NCBI RefSeq assembly: GCF_001294335.1 | Contig: NZ_LGKG01000090.1 | Coordinates: 62,001-126,000 of the forward strand | Reading direction: 5' to 3' | From: Streptomyces chattanoogensis | GTDB taxonomy: Bacteria > Actinomycetota > Actinomycetes > Streptomycetales > Streptomycetaceae | Length of the DNA stretch: 64,000 nucleotides | The notes under the pieces: model-generated | Seen by the model: only the letters and a program-made list of their open reading frames with translations | What the model was told of the DNA's origin: nothing | Database searches by the model: none | Shown here: piece after piece, positions 8,522-18,100 of the stretch | How the letters are laid out: each line of letters opens with the position of its first letter | Position numbering within the stretch: the stretch's first letter is position 1 | Translations under genes and position numbers: made by a program

Positions 8522-10369
8522 CTATTGACTGACGAGGATGCGTTCGGGGCCCATGGATTCTGCGGTGCTGTCGGGGCGCAGGGTGAGTTTGCCTCCCTTC
8601 CACAGGGTGACGATGTCGTCTTGGCGGTCGGGGCCGCCGAAGGCACCGACGGTGGCCAGGGTGGCATTGCGCCATGGTGAGCCGTGGGGCCGGAGTCGGT
8701 GTTCCTTCCGCCGCTTGCCTATGCCGTTGCGGGCAATGTCTTCGTAGGCGGTGACTTCGCCGTCGATCCAGCGGACGAAGAGATCTTGGTCGCCCGTCGT
8801 GGAGTTGAAGTCCCCTGCGGCGAGGTCCCGGGCGTAGGGCCAGGTGCGGTGGGGCGGTGGCATGAGCTGTCGCTCGCCGTGCATGCCCTTGGCGTCGACA
8901 TTGGGGTAGAGCGTCACCTCACCGTCGGACCAGACCACGACAAGATCATCGCTGTGTGTGGTGCCACCGCCGAAACGGCCGGCGGTCATCGCGACGGCAT
9001 GGGTCCAGGTGCCGTTGGGGCGCCGCAGCTCGACCACGCTCTTCAGCTTGTGGGTTTCGTTGACGTTCTTGTAGAGCGTCACTCGGCCGTTGGCCCAGCA
9101 GACGAGGAGGTCGTAGCTGCCGTTGCCGGTGAAGTCGCCGGCGGTGATCAGCTTTGCCTGCTTCCAGGTCTTGTCCTTGACGAGCCGGATGTCCTTGCCG
9201 AAGCCGTACGTGCCGTTGCCGGGGTAGAGGGAGACCTCGCCGTCGGACCAGCGCACGATCAGGTCGCTGGTGTTGTTGCGTACGGAGGCGGTGTGGAAGC
9301 GGCCGGTGCTCATGCCTCTGGCGTGCGACCAGGTGCCGGAGCTGCCCAGGGAAGTGCCGGAGCCGGTGTCCGCGGGCGCGTCACTTACGGCCTGGTGGTA
9401 GAGGCGGAAGACGTCGTCGTCGAACTGGGAGGTGTAGGAGGTGTGGTCGTAGGCACCGCCGGTCTTGTAGCCGCCGATGACGCCGACCAGGTTGCCGCGG
9501 GTGCCGTCGAAGTTCTCCAGGAACGGTCCGCCGCTGACGCCGGCCCGGAAGCCGTCGCAGGTGATTTCCATGAACCGGCCCTGGAAGGCGGTGGTGTTGT
9601 TGGTGCACCGCAACGGGGTCTTCTGGCCGCCTGGGTATCCGGCGACCGTGACGCTCCGGCGTGCGAGGCTGGCGGAGTTCACCTTGGTGAGGTTGTTGCC
9701 GCGGCCGGTGGCGTCCTCCAGGAGCTGTCCGTGGGCGTTGGGGCCGACGCGCAGGAACGCGAAGTCGACGTCATCGTCGGGCGTCGCCCGCAGATAGCGG
9801 CCGTCGATCCAGATCTTGCCTGGTGTGACCGGGAAGATCCCGTACGGGGTCTCGCCCACCTGGCCGGTCGCCGAGCGGCCGGCACGGTAGCCGGGAACGA
9901 ACGCGATGTTGCGGCGGGATGCCCCTTTGAGGCAGTGCGCTGCCGTGATGACCAGGCTCTTGGTCGGTGAGGCCACCGAGGCCGCGGTGCAGAACCGGTT
10001 CGGGGTCGCCTCGCCCTTTTCGTTGCGGATCAGGAAGACGCCGACCGTGGCCATGCCCTCGTCGATGACGTGGCTGGGTTCCTGGAGCGAACGCTTCTGC
10101 CGACCACCGGGCGCCTTGGGGGCGCTCTGCCGGCCCTCCTTCACGCCACCCTGGACGGTGTCCGTGCCGTCAACGGGGACTGCGCTGCGGATGCGCTCCG
10201 GGGTCCAGTAGCGCGCGGCCTCCCGGGCCTGTCGGATCTCTTCCGGTGTGGCGGTCTTCGAGGAGTTCGGTGGGTTGCCGGGGGCAGGGGCGGCCGATGC
10301 GGGGGCGGTGAAGGCGAGTGTGGCGCACAGGCTCAGGGTGGCGGCGCGCGCCCAAGCTATTCGTCTCAT
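8522..10369 (-). CDS. Secreted trypsin-like serine protease with C-terminal FG-GAP-like repeats
   Basis: A 615-residue exported protein. Residues 1-27 form a signal peptide (Arg-rich start, hydrophobic core, ASA-AP cleavage region). After a propeptide-like stretch comes a chymotrypsin-fold domain (about 100-330) with a complete triad: His145 in ITAAHC, Asp202 in DDDVDFAFL and Ser279 in GVSGGP. The C-terminal half (about 345-615) holds repeats of roughly 50 residues with motifs such as DLIVRWSDGEVSLYPG, DLLVCWANGRVTLY and DLFVRWIDGEVTAY, which suggest a beta-propeller-like surface-binding module. I infer extracellular proteolysis, with the repeats targeting the enzyme to a substrate or surface. 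The same repeat type occurs in the protein at 12396-14015, so the two probably share ancestry. A strong hairpin follows the gene. Confidence 0.85.
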   Translation of the reverse strand: MRRIAWARAATLSLCATLAFTAPASAAPAPGNPPNSSKTATPEEIRQAREAARYWTPERIRSAVPVDGTDTVQGGVKEGRQSAPKAPGGRQKRSLQEPSHVIDEGMATVGVFLIRNEKGEATPNRFCTAASVASPTKSLVITAAHCLKGASRRNIAFVPGYRAGRSATGQVGETPYGIFPVTPGKIWIDGRYLRATPDDDVDFAFLRVGPNAHGQLLEDATGRGNNLTKVNSASLARRSVTVAGYPGGQKTPLRCTNNTTAFQGRFMEITCDGFRAGVSGGPFLENFDGTRGNLVGVIGGYKTGGAYDHTSYTSQFDDDVFRLYHQAVSDAPADTGSGTSLGSSGTWSHARGMSTGRFHTASVRNNTSDLIVRWSDGEVSLYPGNGTYGFGKDIRLVKDKTWKQAKLITAGDFTGNGSYDLLVCWANGRVTLYKNVNETHKLKSVVELRRPNGTWTHAVAMTAGRFGGGTTHSDDLVVVWSDGEVTLYPNVDAKGMHGERQLMPPPHRTWPYARDLAAGDFNSTTGDQDLFVRWIDGEVTAYEDIARNGIGKRRKEHRLRPHGSPWRNATLATVGAFGGPDRQDDIVTLWKGGKLTLRPDSTAESMGPERILVSQ

Positions 10370-10410
10370 GTCTCTCGTTCGTAGCAGTCGGTGGCATGCG
10401 TGCCGGGGTC

Positions 10411-12231
10411 TCAGGAGCCGGGCCCGTCGGGCGCCGGCTCACCGACGGTGAGGGGGATGTCCAGAGTTGCCCCCTCGGGGGTGGTGAGGCGGAGGGTGTA
10501 GGTCCCGGGGTGCTCGTCGGTGAAGAGCTGGGGGAGGGCGAACCGGCCGTCGGCGTCGGCGGTGGGGAGGACGAGGGTGCGGACGGGGTCGCCGTGCCTG
10601 TCCTTGAAGTAGGGGCCGACCGTGCTCTCTTCGGCCGCTCCCTCCTCGTCGTCGGCGCCGGCGAGCAGGGTCGCGGTGAGACGGATGCCTGGGACGGGCT
10701 TGTCGCGTGCCGTCGCCCGGGTCTGCGGAAGTTCGGGGAACCGGCTGTTGATGTCCGCCTGCGGCAGCTTGGGGTCGAGGAGTTCCAGACGGTCGGCGGT
10801 GGCCGCGGGTGCCTGCCTGACGGTCGCGGTGAAGGAGGCGGTGGTCGGCTTCCGCTCTCCGGGGAGCGCGGTGGTGACGGTGACACGTCCGGGCCGGTTG
10901 CCGGCCCGGAGGGCGGGCGCGGTGGCGACGCCATGGTCGTCCGCGGTGACCGTCGCGGTCGTGGCGTGGCCGGCGAAGTGCGCCCTGCCGGTGCCGATGA
11001 TGCGGTACGTCACCTTGGCGCCGGACACCGGGTGTCCGTGGGCGTCGAAGGCACGCACCTGCGGACGCCGTCCGAACGCCTCGCCCGCCGTCCGGTCTCC
11101 CAGGCCTTCGGCTCCGACGCGTTCGACGCGGGTGACCGTGCAGTGGTCACTGCCCGGGTGGCGGTTGAGCGCGGGATCGGGCTTCTCGGCGGGCTGGTGC
11201 TCCGGACGGGTCGTCGGCCGCCAGTCGGGAACAGGCGTGGCGGGACGCGAAGTTGCCGAAGTGCCGGATAGCCGGTCCTGCTCGGGCCGGGGCTGAGCGG
11301 GGGCGATGCGGCGCGGCGACGTGATGGCCGGTGACGGGGTGTCTGCGGGGTCGGGGCGGTGCGGGGTGGCGGGTGCGTCGTCCGGTGTCGCGGTGACCTT
11401 GCCGCCTTGGTACGTGCGCATCCAGTCCCGCACGGCATTCACGTACTCACGGGAGTTGTTGTAGTTGAGGATGGCCTTGTCGAGGTCGGCCGGACGGTTC
11501 AGGTCGCGGCCGCCTGCGCAGAGGTAGTGGCCGGTGGCGAGGGCGGCGTCGTAGAGGTTGTGGGGGTCGTTGACGCCGTCGCCATTGCCGTCGGCTCCCC
11601 AGGTGGCCCAGGTGGAGGGGAGGAACTGCATCGGGCCGATGGCCCGGTCGAACTCGGCGTCCCCGTCCCACCGGCCCCCGTCCGTGTCACGGATCAGGGC
11701 GAACCGCTCACCGTCCAGGCGCGGGCCGCGGATCGGCTTCGCGACCGACCCGTCGGAACGCAGGCCGTAGCCGGAGGCGTGCACGGACTCGACACGGCCG
11801 ATGCCCGCCACCAGCTGCCAGCGCACATGACACGACGGCCGGGCAGTGCTCAGCGCCCGCTCCGCCGTCTTGTAGGCGTCCAGGGCTGTGGCGGGTATGC
11901 CCATGGTCCCCTCGGACTTCGCTCCCGTCCCTGCTTCCGTTCCCGTTCCCGTCCCTGTTTCCGTTCCCGTTTCCTGCTTGGCCTGGCCCTGATGCTGTCC
12001 TGGTGAGCCGGGCAGGCTGAGGTCGGGTATGCCGCGGGGCTGGGCCTGCGCCGCGTTGGCGTCGGGGTTGGTATCGGTGGCATCGGCGGTCCACGGTCCG
12101 ACAACCCGCAGCGGGCTGATCGCGGAACCGGCGGTCAGGCCGACGGCCAGCGCGCATACGCACAGGCCCTGACGTACACGGCGGGAGACGAGCCGGGAGA
12201 GGGCGGACGAGAGGGGAGGCGACATCTTCAC
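10411..12231 (-). CDS. Secreted lytic transglycosylase with C-terminal Ig-like domains
   Basis: The start is put at GTG 12231 (AAGGA 11 bases upstream); ATG 12225 is the alternative. An in-frame ATG at 12474 is rejected because it adds 81 residues before the signal sequence. Order: a Leu/Ala-rich signal segment (about 20-38), a Gly/Thr-rich linker (GTETGTGTGTEAGTG), then a MltB/SLT-type domain (about 110-270) with the probable catalytic Glu in GIGRVES (about 148). It also has the family signatures AIGPMQFLPSTW and NPDGNGDGVNDP-like calcium-loop residues (GADGNGDGVNDPHNL). A Pro-rich linker leads to two Ig-like/Big domains (about 370-480 and 500-605). It would cleave peptidoglycan glycan strands without hydrolysis. 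It sits between two protease-like exported proteins. Confidence 0.8.
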   Translation of the reverse strand: MKMSPPLSSALSRLVSRRVRQGLCVCALAVGLTAGSAISPLRVVGPWTADATDTNPDANAAQAQPRGIPDLSLPGSPGQHQGQAKQETGTETGTGTGTEAGTGAKSEGTMGIPATALDAYKTAERALSTARPSCHVRWQLVAGIGRVESVHASGYGLRSDGSVAKPIRGPRLDGERFALIRDTDGGRWDGDAEFDRAIGPMQFLPSTWATWGADGNGDGVNDPHNLYDAALATGHYLCAGGRDLNRPADLDKAILNYNNSREYVNAVRDWMRTYQGGKVTATPDDAPATPHRPDPADTPSPAITSPRRIAPAQPRPEQDRLSGTSATSRPATPVPDWRPTTRPEHQPAEKPDPALNRHPGSDHCTVTRVERVGAEGLGDRTAGEAFGRRPQVRAFDAHGHPVSGAKVTYRIIGTGRAHFAGHATTATVTADDHGVATAPALRAGNRPGRVTVTTALPGERKPTTASFTATVRQAPAATADRLELLDPKLPQADINSRFPELPQTRATARDKPVPGIRLTATLLAGADDEEGAAEESTVGPYFKDRHGDPVRTLVLPTADADGRFALPQLFTDEHPGTYTLRLTTPEGATLDIPLTVGEPAPDGPGS

Positions 12232-12395
12232 GGGTGAGCAGATCCTTGAGCGCAAGGAGATACGGGAGAAGGCAAGGGGACACGTGGTGATCGGAGAGGG
12301 AGGCAGACCGACGCAACGGAGGCCGGAGTCGTTGGCGCCGTCCCAGGGAAGGTCCGGCCGTCCGCGCTGGTCGGCCGGACCTGACAACTGCCGGT

Positions 12396-14015
12396 TCAGC
12401 CGGCCAGCTTGACTTCCCCGTGCGTCCCGGCGGCATCCACACCCGGGTAGAGACCGAGCGAGCTGTCCTTCCACCGGACCAGGACGTCGTTGGGCCGCTC
12501 ATTGGCGACGAACGCCCCGGCGGTCACCACCGTGGCGTTGATCCACGGCGACTTTCGCGGCCGGACAGTGATCTCCCCGTGGAGTCCCGCGGCGTCGACA
12601 CCGGGGTAGATGGTGGTCTCGCCATCGACCCAGCGCACCAGCAGATCCGCGGTCTTCTTCCCGGTGAACTCGCCGGCGGCGATCTGTGTGGCGTAGGGCC
12701 AGGTGGTCGTGTTCTTCCGGACCAGCGTCTTCTTCGCCTTGTCCGCCAGGCCGTTGGCGTTCAGGTCGGGGTGCAGCGTGACCCGGCCGTCGTCCCAGAC
12801 GACCACGAGGTCATCGCGCTGCGCATTGGCCGTGTACCGGCCGGCGGTCATCTGTCTGGCGTGCGTCCACGGGCCGTTCTTGACCGGTGCAACGAGCTTC
12901 TTCTCGTGGTGGAAGCCCTTGGCGTCCACGTGGGTGTACTGCGTCATCTCACTGTCGACCCAGCGCACCACCAGCCCGTCCGTACCATCGCCGAAGCCGG
13001 CGCCCGTCATCTCCTTGACGTACTGCCAGTTGGTTTTCGGGGCCTGCTTCAGCGGCTTTCCCAGCTGGTACTCGGCGACGAACGGATGGGACGGATCCTT
13101 GTCGTCCCCGCCCTGGTAGAGCGTGACCTCGGAGTCGGTCCAGCGGACGATCATGTCCATGTGCCGCTTGCCGCCGGCCGAGCCGCCGGTGAAGTACCCC
13201 GAGGCGATATGGGTCGCCTTGCTCCAGGGTGCCTTGGGGAAGACGGCACGGTAACTGACCTTCTGCACCCAGGTGCCGAGGCCGTCCACACGGCTGTCGA
13301 CCGCTACCTTACGCGTCTCGGACGGGTCGGTGCCCAAGCAGCCTCCCTGCCAGGACGTGCTGTTGACACCGACCAGCTCCACCCGCCCGGCGGTCTCCCG
13401 CAGCGCCGGGCCGCCGGTGTCGCCCTTGCACACAGCGCCGTCAGCAGGAGCCTTGGGGCTGATGGAGAGCGATCCGTCCTGCACCGCGTCCACCGTGAAC
13501 GAGGAGCTGCCCAGCCGGTCGGGCACCCACTCGGTCTTGGTACGCCCGAGGCCCGCGACCTTCAGCTCCTCGCCCTGCTGGGGCGCGCCGGTCCCGATGG
13601 CCACGGGGGTGACGCCGGTGACCGGCTTGGCGAGCTTCGCCATCACCAGGTCACGGCCCTGGTAGGGGACGAGCTCGACGACGTCCGTCACGCTGCCGGC
13701 CGGCTTCGTGAGGTCGGAACTGCCGACAGTGGCAGTCGTCTTCCACTTCGGCGCGCCCTCGGAGACCTTGTAGCTCTTGCCGGGGTCTTCCGCGAAGCAA
13801 CTGGCAGCGGTGAGCACCCACTGCTTGTCCACCAGGGCGCCCGAGCAGCTGCGCGTGCCCTTGCCGATGTCGAGCTTCGCGGCGAAGCCGTACGTATCTG
13901 CCTTGGCGGAGTCGCCGATCACGGCGTTCGCCGGGGTGGCTGTCAGTGCACCGGCGGCTATGGCGGTGGTAAGGAGTCCCGTCATCCACGCTGCGCGCGG
14001 ACGTTTGCTGAGCAC
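12396..14015 (-). CDS. Trypsin-like pseudoprotease with C-terminal FG-GAP-like repeats
   Basis: The start is taken at GTG 14015, which has AAGGAAA six bases upstream; a GTG 27 bases earlier lacks this. The 539-residue product has a signal peptide (cleavage near ANA-VIG, residue 31) and a trypsin-like domain to about 265. The His position reads LTAASC (Ser72 where the family has His), Asp122 is kept (GRDLVMAKL), and the Ser position reads GDTGG (Thr200 for Ser). Two of the three triad residues are therefore replaced, so peptide-bond hydrolysis is unlikely unless Thr200 can act. Cys pairs of the fold remain. The C-terminal 270 residues carry the same DLVVVWDDGRVTLHP-type repeats as the protease at 8522-10369. 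A binding or regulatory role is inferred. Confidence 0.8.
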   Translation of the reverse strand: MLSKRPRAAWMTGLLTTAIAAGALTATPANAVIGDSAKADTYGFAAKLDIGKGTRSCSGALVDKQWVLTAASCFAEDPGKSYKVSEGAPKWKTTATVGSSDLTKPAGSVTDVVELVPYQGRDLVMAKLAKPVTGVTPVAIGTGAPQQGEELKVAGLGRTKTEWVPDRLGSSSFTVDAVQDGSLSISPKAPADGAVCKGDTGGPALRETAGRVELVGVNSTSWQGGCLGTDPSETRKVAVDSRVDGLGTWVQKVSYRAVFPKAPWSKATHIASGYFTGGSAGGKRHMDMIVRWTDSEVTLYQGGDDKDPSHPFVAEYQLGKPLKQAPKTNWQYVKEMTGAGFGDGTDGLVVRWVDSEMTQYTHVDAKGFHHEKKLVAPVKNGPWTHARQMTAGRYTANAQRDDLVVVWDDGRVTLHPDLNANGLADKAKKTLVRKNTTTWPYATQIAAGEFTGKKTADLLVRWVDGETTIYPGVDAAGLHGEITVRPRKSPWINATVVTAGAFVANERPNDVLVRWKDSSLGLYPGVDAAGTHGEVKLAG

Positions 14016-14233
14016 GTTGTCTTTCCTTAGAGGTTGTCTCACGTGGTGCTACCGGCTCTCGCCGGTGCCCGAGTGCGCCGTCGCCTCGCTCGGCCTTCGT
14101 CGCCTTCATCACCAGGGCGTCAAGAAGGACGTGGGAAGCAGCGGAGCGTCCAGGCGGTGTTGGGGGCCGATGCGTCGATGAGGATGAAGGTGAGCGGCTA
14201 CCGAAGCGGTGCCCCCGGGGCCCTGCCGGTGTG

Positions 14234-14746
14234 TCAGCCGGTGATGCGCAGTTCGACCAGAGTTGCTCGGGGCGCGCCGATGACACCCTCGCCGATGGGC
14301 TTGAAGCCCTCTTCCGTGGACACGTTGACGGTCTGGGTCTTGCCGGCGGAGGTGAGTTGGGCGCGGATGGGGTGGTCGACAGTCTCAAGGTAGAAGGCCT
14401 TGGGGATCTCAAGGGCGAGGTAGCCGGACTTGCCGGTGGCCGTGAAGCACCACTTCTTCGGCAGGTCCTCCTCGCCCTCCTCGCGGCGGATGCTGACCTT
14501 GATCTGGACGGCGGGGTCGGTGCATTCGGTGAGCATGATGTGCCCGTCGCCCCTGATGAGCTTGATTTTCTTTTCTGCGAGGAGCTTGTCGGCGCCCGGG
14601 TAGCCGAAGTCCTCAACCGCGCTGGGCGGGCCGGGCGCGGTGGCAGCGGGGGCCTTGGCGGTGGAGGCCATGGCAGGGGCGCTGATGCCGGCTATGGCGG
14701 TGAGGATTCCGGCACCGGCGAACAGTGTGCGGGCGCGAGGGGTCAC
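14234..14746 (-). CDS. Secreted protein of unknown function
   Basis: The start is GTG 14746 (GAAGGA seven bases upstream), giving 170 residues; an upstream in-frame ATG at 14800 has no ribosome site. A signal peptide covers about 1-28 (FAGAGILTAIAGISAPAMA). The mature part has an Ala/Pro-rich linker, then one domain beginning GADKLLAEKKIKLIRGDGHI with two Cys (LTECTDP and KKWCFTA) and a strand-rich C-terminus. I do not recognise a named family. The RGDGHI-containing segment recalls a domain seen in other secreted actinomycete proteins, but I cannot name it. It lies 218 bases upstream of the pseudoprotease, same strand, and may be exported with it. Confidence 0.6.
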   Translation of the reverse strand: MTPRARTLFAGAGILTAIAGISAPAMASTAKAPAATAPGPPSAVEDFGYPGADKLLAEKKIKLIRGDGHIMLTECTDPAVQIKVSIRREEGEEDLPKKWCFTATGKSGYLALEIPKAFYLETVDHPIRAQLTSAGKTQTVNVSTEEGFKPIGEGVIGAPRATLVELRITG

Positions 14747-15155
14747 TGGTTGGTCCTTCCGGGGTGATGCTCGTTCAGCCGAGCTGACAGTTATGTGCAA
14801 CTCGCCTCGTGAAAAGCAGAGTTAAATATGTCGTAAAGCGCAATCGCAAAGATTGGTTTGTCGGTGGATCTATGTCAAACCGTCAGGCGGTGATGCGCGT
14901 CACGGTCCCCCCGGCCTCGGTGTCCCTTGTGGCATCGAGTAATGTGCGATTTGTGCAGGCCAAATCGTACCTAAGTGGATGGCCTGACGTCGTGGCACCC
15001 CCATTGCCGTGGGCCGGTGCTGCGTTCATGCCGGGGGGCGGTGGCTCGCGAACGGGATGTTCGTTGCGCTTTGCATAGTGAACTGGACGGTAAAGAGAGC
15101 GCGTCCGGTCTTCCCGTAGCGGCAGCTGGCTCTTGGCAACCGAGATTGCCAACCA
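14747..15155. promoter_or_regulatory. Divergent upstream region, AT-rich for this genome
   Basis: This holds no gene. It separates the minus-strand secreted protein from the plus-strand ALF toxin. The segment at about 14815-14880 is clearly less GC-rich than its surroundings (for example AGTTAAATATGTCGTAAAG). I could not identify -35/-10 boxes with confidence. Confidence 0.35.
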
Positions 15156-18100
15156 ATGAGACGAGTTACCTTGAGGCGAAGATTGCGCCAGAACCACTGT
15201 GCTCGGAAGGCGTATCGTGCCTTCCGAGCACTGCTTTTGACTCTGCTACCGGTGGCGCTCGTCGCCGGCCTGCTGGGGGCAACCCCAGCCATGGCGGACG
15301 ACGACGGCGGCGAGGGAGTCACTGGCCCGACCGTCCCAGCCACTCCCCGGGGCAAGGTGGTGGACCTTTGGAGATCCGGCGGGCCCGGGCTCAAGGCCGC
15401 GGCCGAGGGGGCTCTGACGGGTAGTGATGCCGAGGTTGAGCGCTTCCTGGCCAAGGTCGCCGACTTCCAGGCGCACGAGGACAACAGGGTGTCTGCCCTC
15501 CAGATAGCGGGCCTCGGGGGCCGCGGCGTGCAGAAAGCCGCCAGGAAGGCTCTGGACGGCAGTGCAGCGGATCTGCAGGCCTTCCTGAAGGACGGCTGGA
15601 AGCTCCCGCTTCAGGAGGATCAGCGGGTCCGTGTCGCTCAGGTCATCGATGCCGGCGGCCCCGGCGTGCGTCAGGCGGGCAACAAGGCGCTCAACGGGTC
15701 GGCCGACGATGTCAGCAAGTTCCTCAATGCGGGCCAGTACACCGCGCGCGAAGAGGATGAACGCGTACAGGTCGTCCAACTCATCGGTGTCGGAGGTCCC
15801 GCGGTCCGAGCCGCCGGGCGTATCGCTCTGGATGGCGATGCGAACGACATCCGGGAGTTCCTCAACATCGGGCAGCACGTGGCGCGAGCCCGGGACAAGG
15901 AGACCGCCACGGTCAGCCAGCTCGCCCGGCAGGCCACCGAAGCGGGTCGCCAGGCAGCCGCGGAGACGGTTGCAGCGCAGGAGGCGTCCACTCGTGCGGT
16001 CAACGCGTCGAAGCTGGCCAAGGAAGCCGCTCGGCGAGCCAGGAAGCTGACGGCCGAGGCCAAGGGCGACGCCATGAACGCCGCCGCAGCGGCCAAGACC
16101 GCGGCGACCGCGGCGGGACAGGCGGCGGCCGCTGCCCAGCAGGCCATCGACGCCGCCCGCGCGGCCAACAACTCGGCTCGCATCGCCTCCAACGCGGCTG
16201 CCCAGGCCGCCGCCGCGGCGGCCGGTGCCGCTCAGGCAGCCTCCCGCGCGAGCAACGCCGCGGCAGCCGCGTCCTCCGATGCGGGTAAGGCCTCCGACGC
16301 ACGCAAGGCCGCCGAGGGCGCCCGCGTCGCGGCGAAGGCCGCGAACGACTCGTCTGCTGCCTCCGACCAGGCGTCCATCGCAGCCGACCGCGCCGCCGAC
16401 GCGGCGACGGCCGCGACGAGCGCGGGTGCCAATGCCGATGCGGCCGCCGCCGCGGCTGAGGAGGCCGGAGGCCTCGCCGACCAGGCCGGCGTCAGCTCCG
16501 CCGAAGCGAGGGCTGCGGCTGCCTCCGCACGCCGCCACGCCAAGGAGGCCACCCGGGCGGCCAACGCGGCAAGCGCGCTGGCCCGAAAGGCCGCTGCTGC
16601 TGCGCGCGAATCCCGGGATTTCGCCAAGTCCGCGGCCTCCCACGCCAACCGGGCCGCCAAGGCCGCGGATGAGGCCGCCGCACATGCAGGAGAGGCTGCT
16701 ACAGCGGCGGACGAGTCCAAGAAGCACGCCAAGGCAGCACAGGATGCCGCTGACGTGGCCACGGCTGCCGTTGCGAAGGCCAAGTCCACGTACAAGCTGG
16801 CGCGTCAGGTTGAGGCCGAAGAACTCGCCGCCCGCACCAACGAGGCGATCGAGAAGGCCAAGGACCTCACTGCCCGCGACGATCAGTACAAGGCGTCCCA
16901 GGCTGCGGCTCTCAAGAAGGCCAAGGAACTTGATGCCGAGGCCCAGAAGCTGGCAGGCGAGGCCACGAAGCCGGGTGCCGGTGGCAAGGCCGTCGCCGAG
17001 AAGGCCCGCAAGGTGGCACTCGCGGCGATGAAGGTCCGCGGCCCCTGGAGCCAGGCCGCCGCGGCGGTAGCGCTGGCCGGCACGGACCAGCAGGTCAGCG
17101 ACTACGTGGTGAAAGGCTGGAAGGACTCCGCCCAACAGGACGAGCGCGCTCGTGTAGAGAACATCGCGCTGAACTCCGAGCTGGCTACGGTCCGCAGTGC
17201 GGCGGAAGAAGCGCTCAAGGGCGACTCCGCAAGGATCTCGTCTTTCCTGAGCACAGGCCAGTATGAGGTGGCCGAGGACGACTTCCGCGTCGCCATCGCC
17301 CGGCTCATCTCTTCCGGAGGCCCCGGCGTCAAGAAGGCCGGCAACGCCGTCCTGACGTCTGACTCAGTCGAGAAGTACCGCCAGTTCCTCACCACCGGGC
17401 AGTACATCGCTCGCCATGACGACGAGCGGGTACGCGCCGCTCAACTTGTTTCCAGTGGAGGCCCCGAGGCCAAGGCCGCGGCGCGGATCGCGCTGGAGAG
17501 CCCGCCGCAGGTCCTGCACGAGTTCATCAAGTCTGGCCAGTACAAGGCACAGCGCAAGGACTTGCTCGACACGTCCCATCAGCTGCAGATCAATCAGCTG
17601 ATCTCCAGCGCGGAAAGTGCCGCGGCCACGGCCCAGAAGAACGCCAAGCTGGCCAAGAAGGCCTCCTTGGAGGCCAAGAAGGTATCCAAGGAGGCCCAGG
17701 AGGCCGCGCGGCAGGCGAAGGAAGAGGCCGACCGGGCGCAGAAGTACGCCGCCGACGCCGACAAGTCGGCCAAGGAGGCGGAGGCTTCCGCGGCCAAGGC
17801 CGCCGAATCAGCCAAGACCGCCCGCGCCGCTGAAGCGGACGCCAAGCGGGCCGCACGCGCTGCCGAGCACTCCGCCGCGCGCGCCGCCGCTTCCGCCAAG
17901 GCAGCACGCGGCTCCGCCGACCAGGCATGGGCCTCTGCGAACGAGGCCCGCGTATCCGCGACCGCTGCAGGCAAGGACGCCGAGGCGGCGGACAAGGCAG
18001 CCAAGGGGGCATTCGCCGCCTGGGTGGACCAGGTCCGCAAGGAAGAGGAGGCATCACGGCAGGAGCAGGAGCGCAAGGACCTGGCCGAACTTCAGAAGTT

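Noticed and set aside
12231..12474. Longer N-terminus for the lytic transglycosylase
   Set aside because: It would place 81 unrelated residues before the signal sequence and has no ribosome site.
15246..17135. 629-codon open frame opposite the ALF toxin gene
   Set aside because: It mirrors the Ala-rich codon pattern of the toxin and has no motif; the plus-strand frame has signal peptide, ALF repeats and a toxin end.
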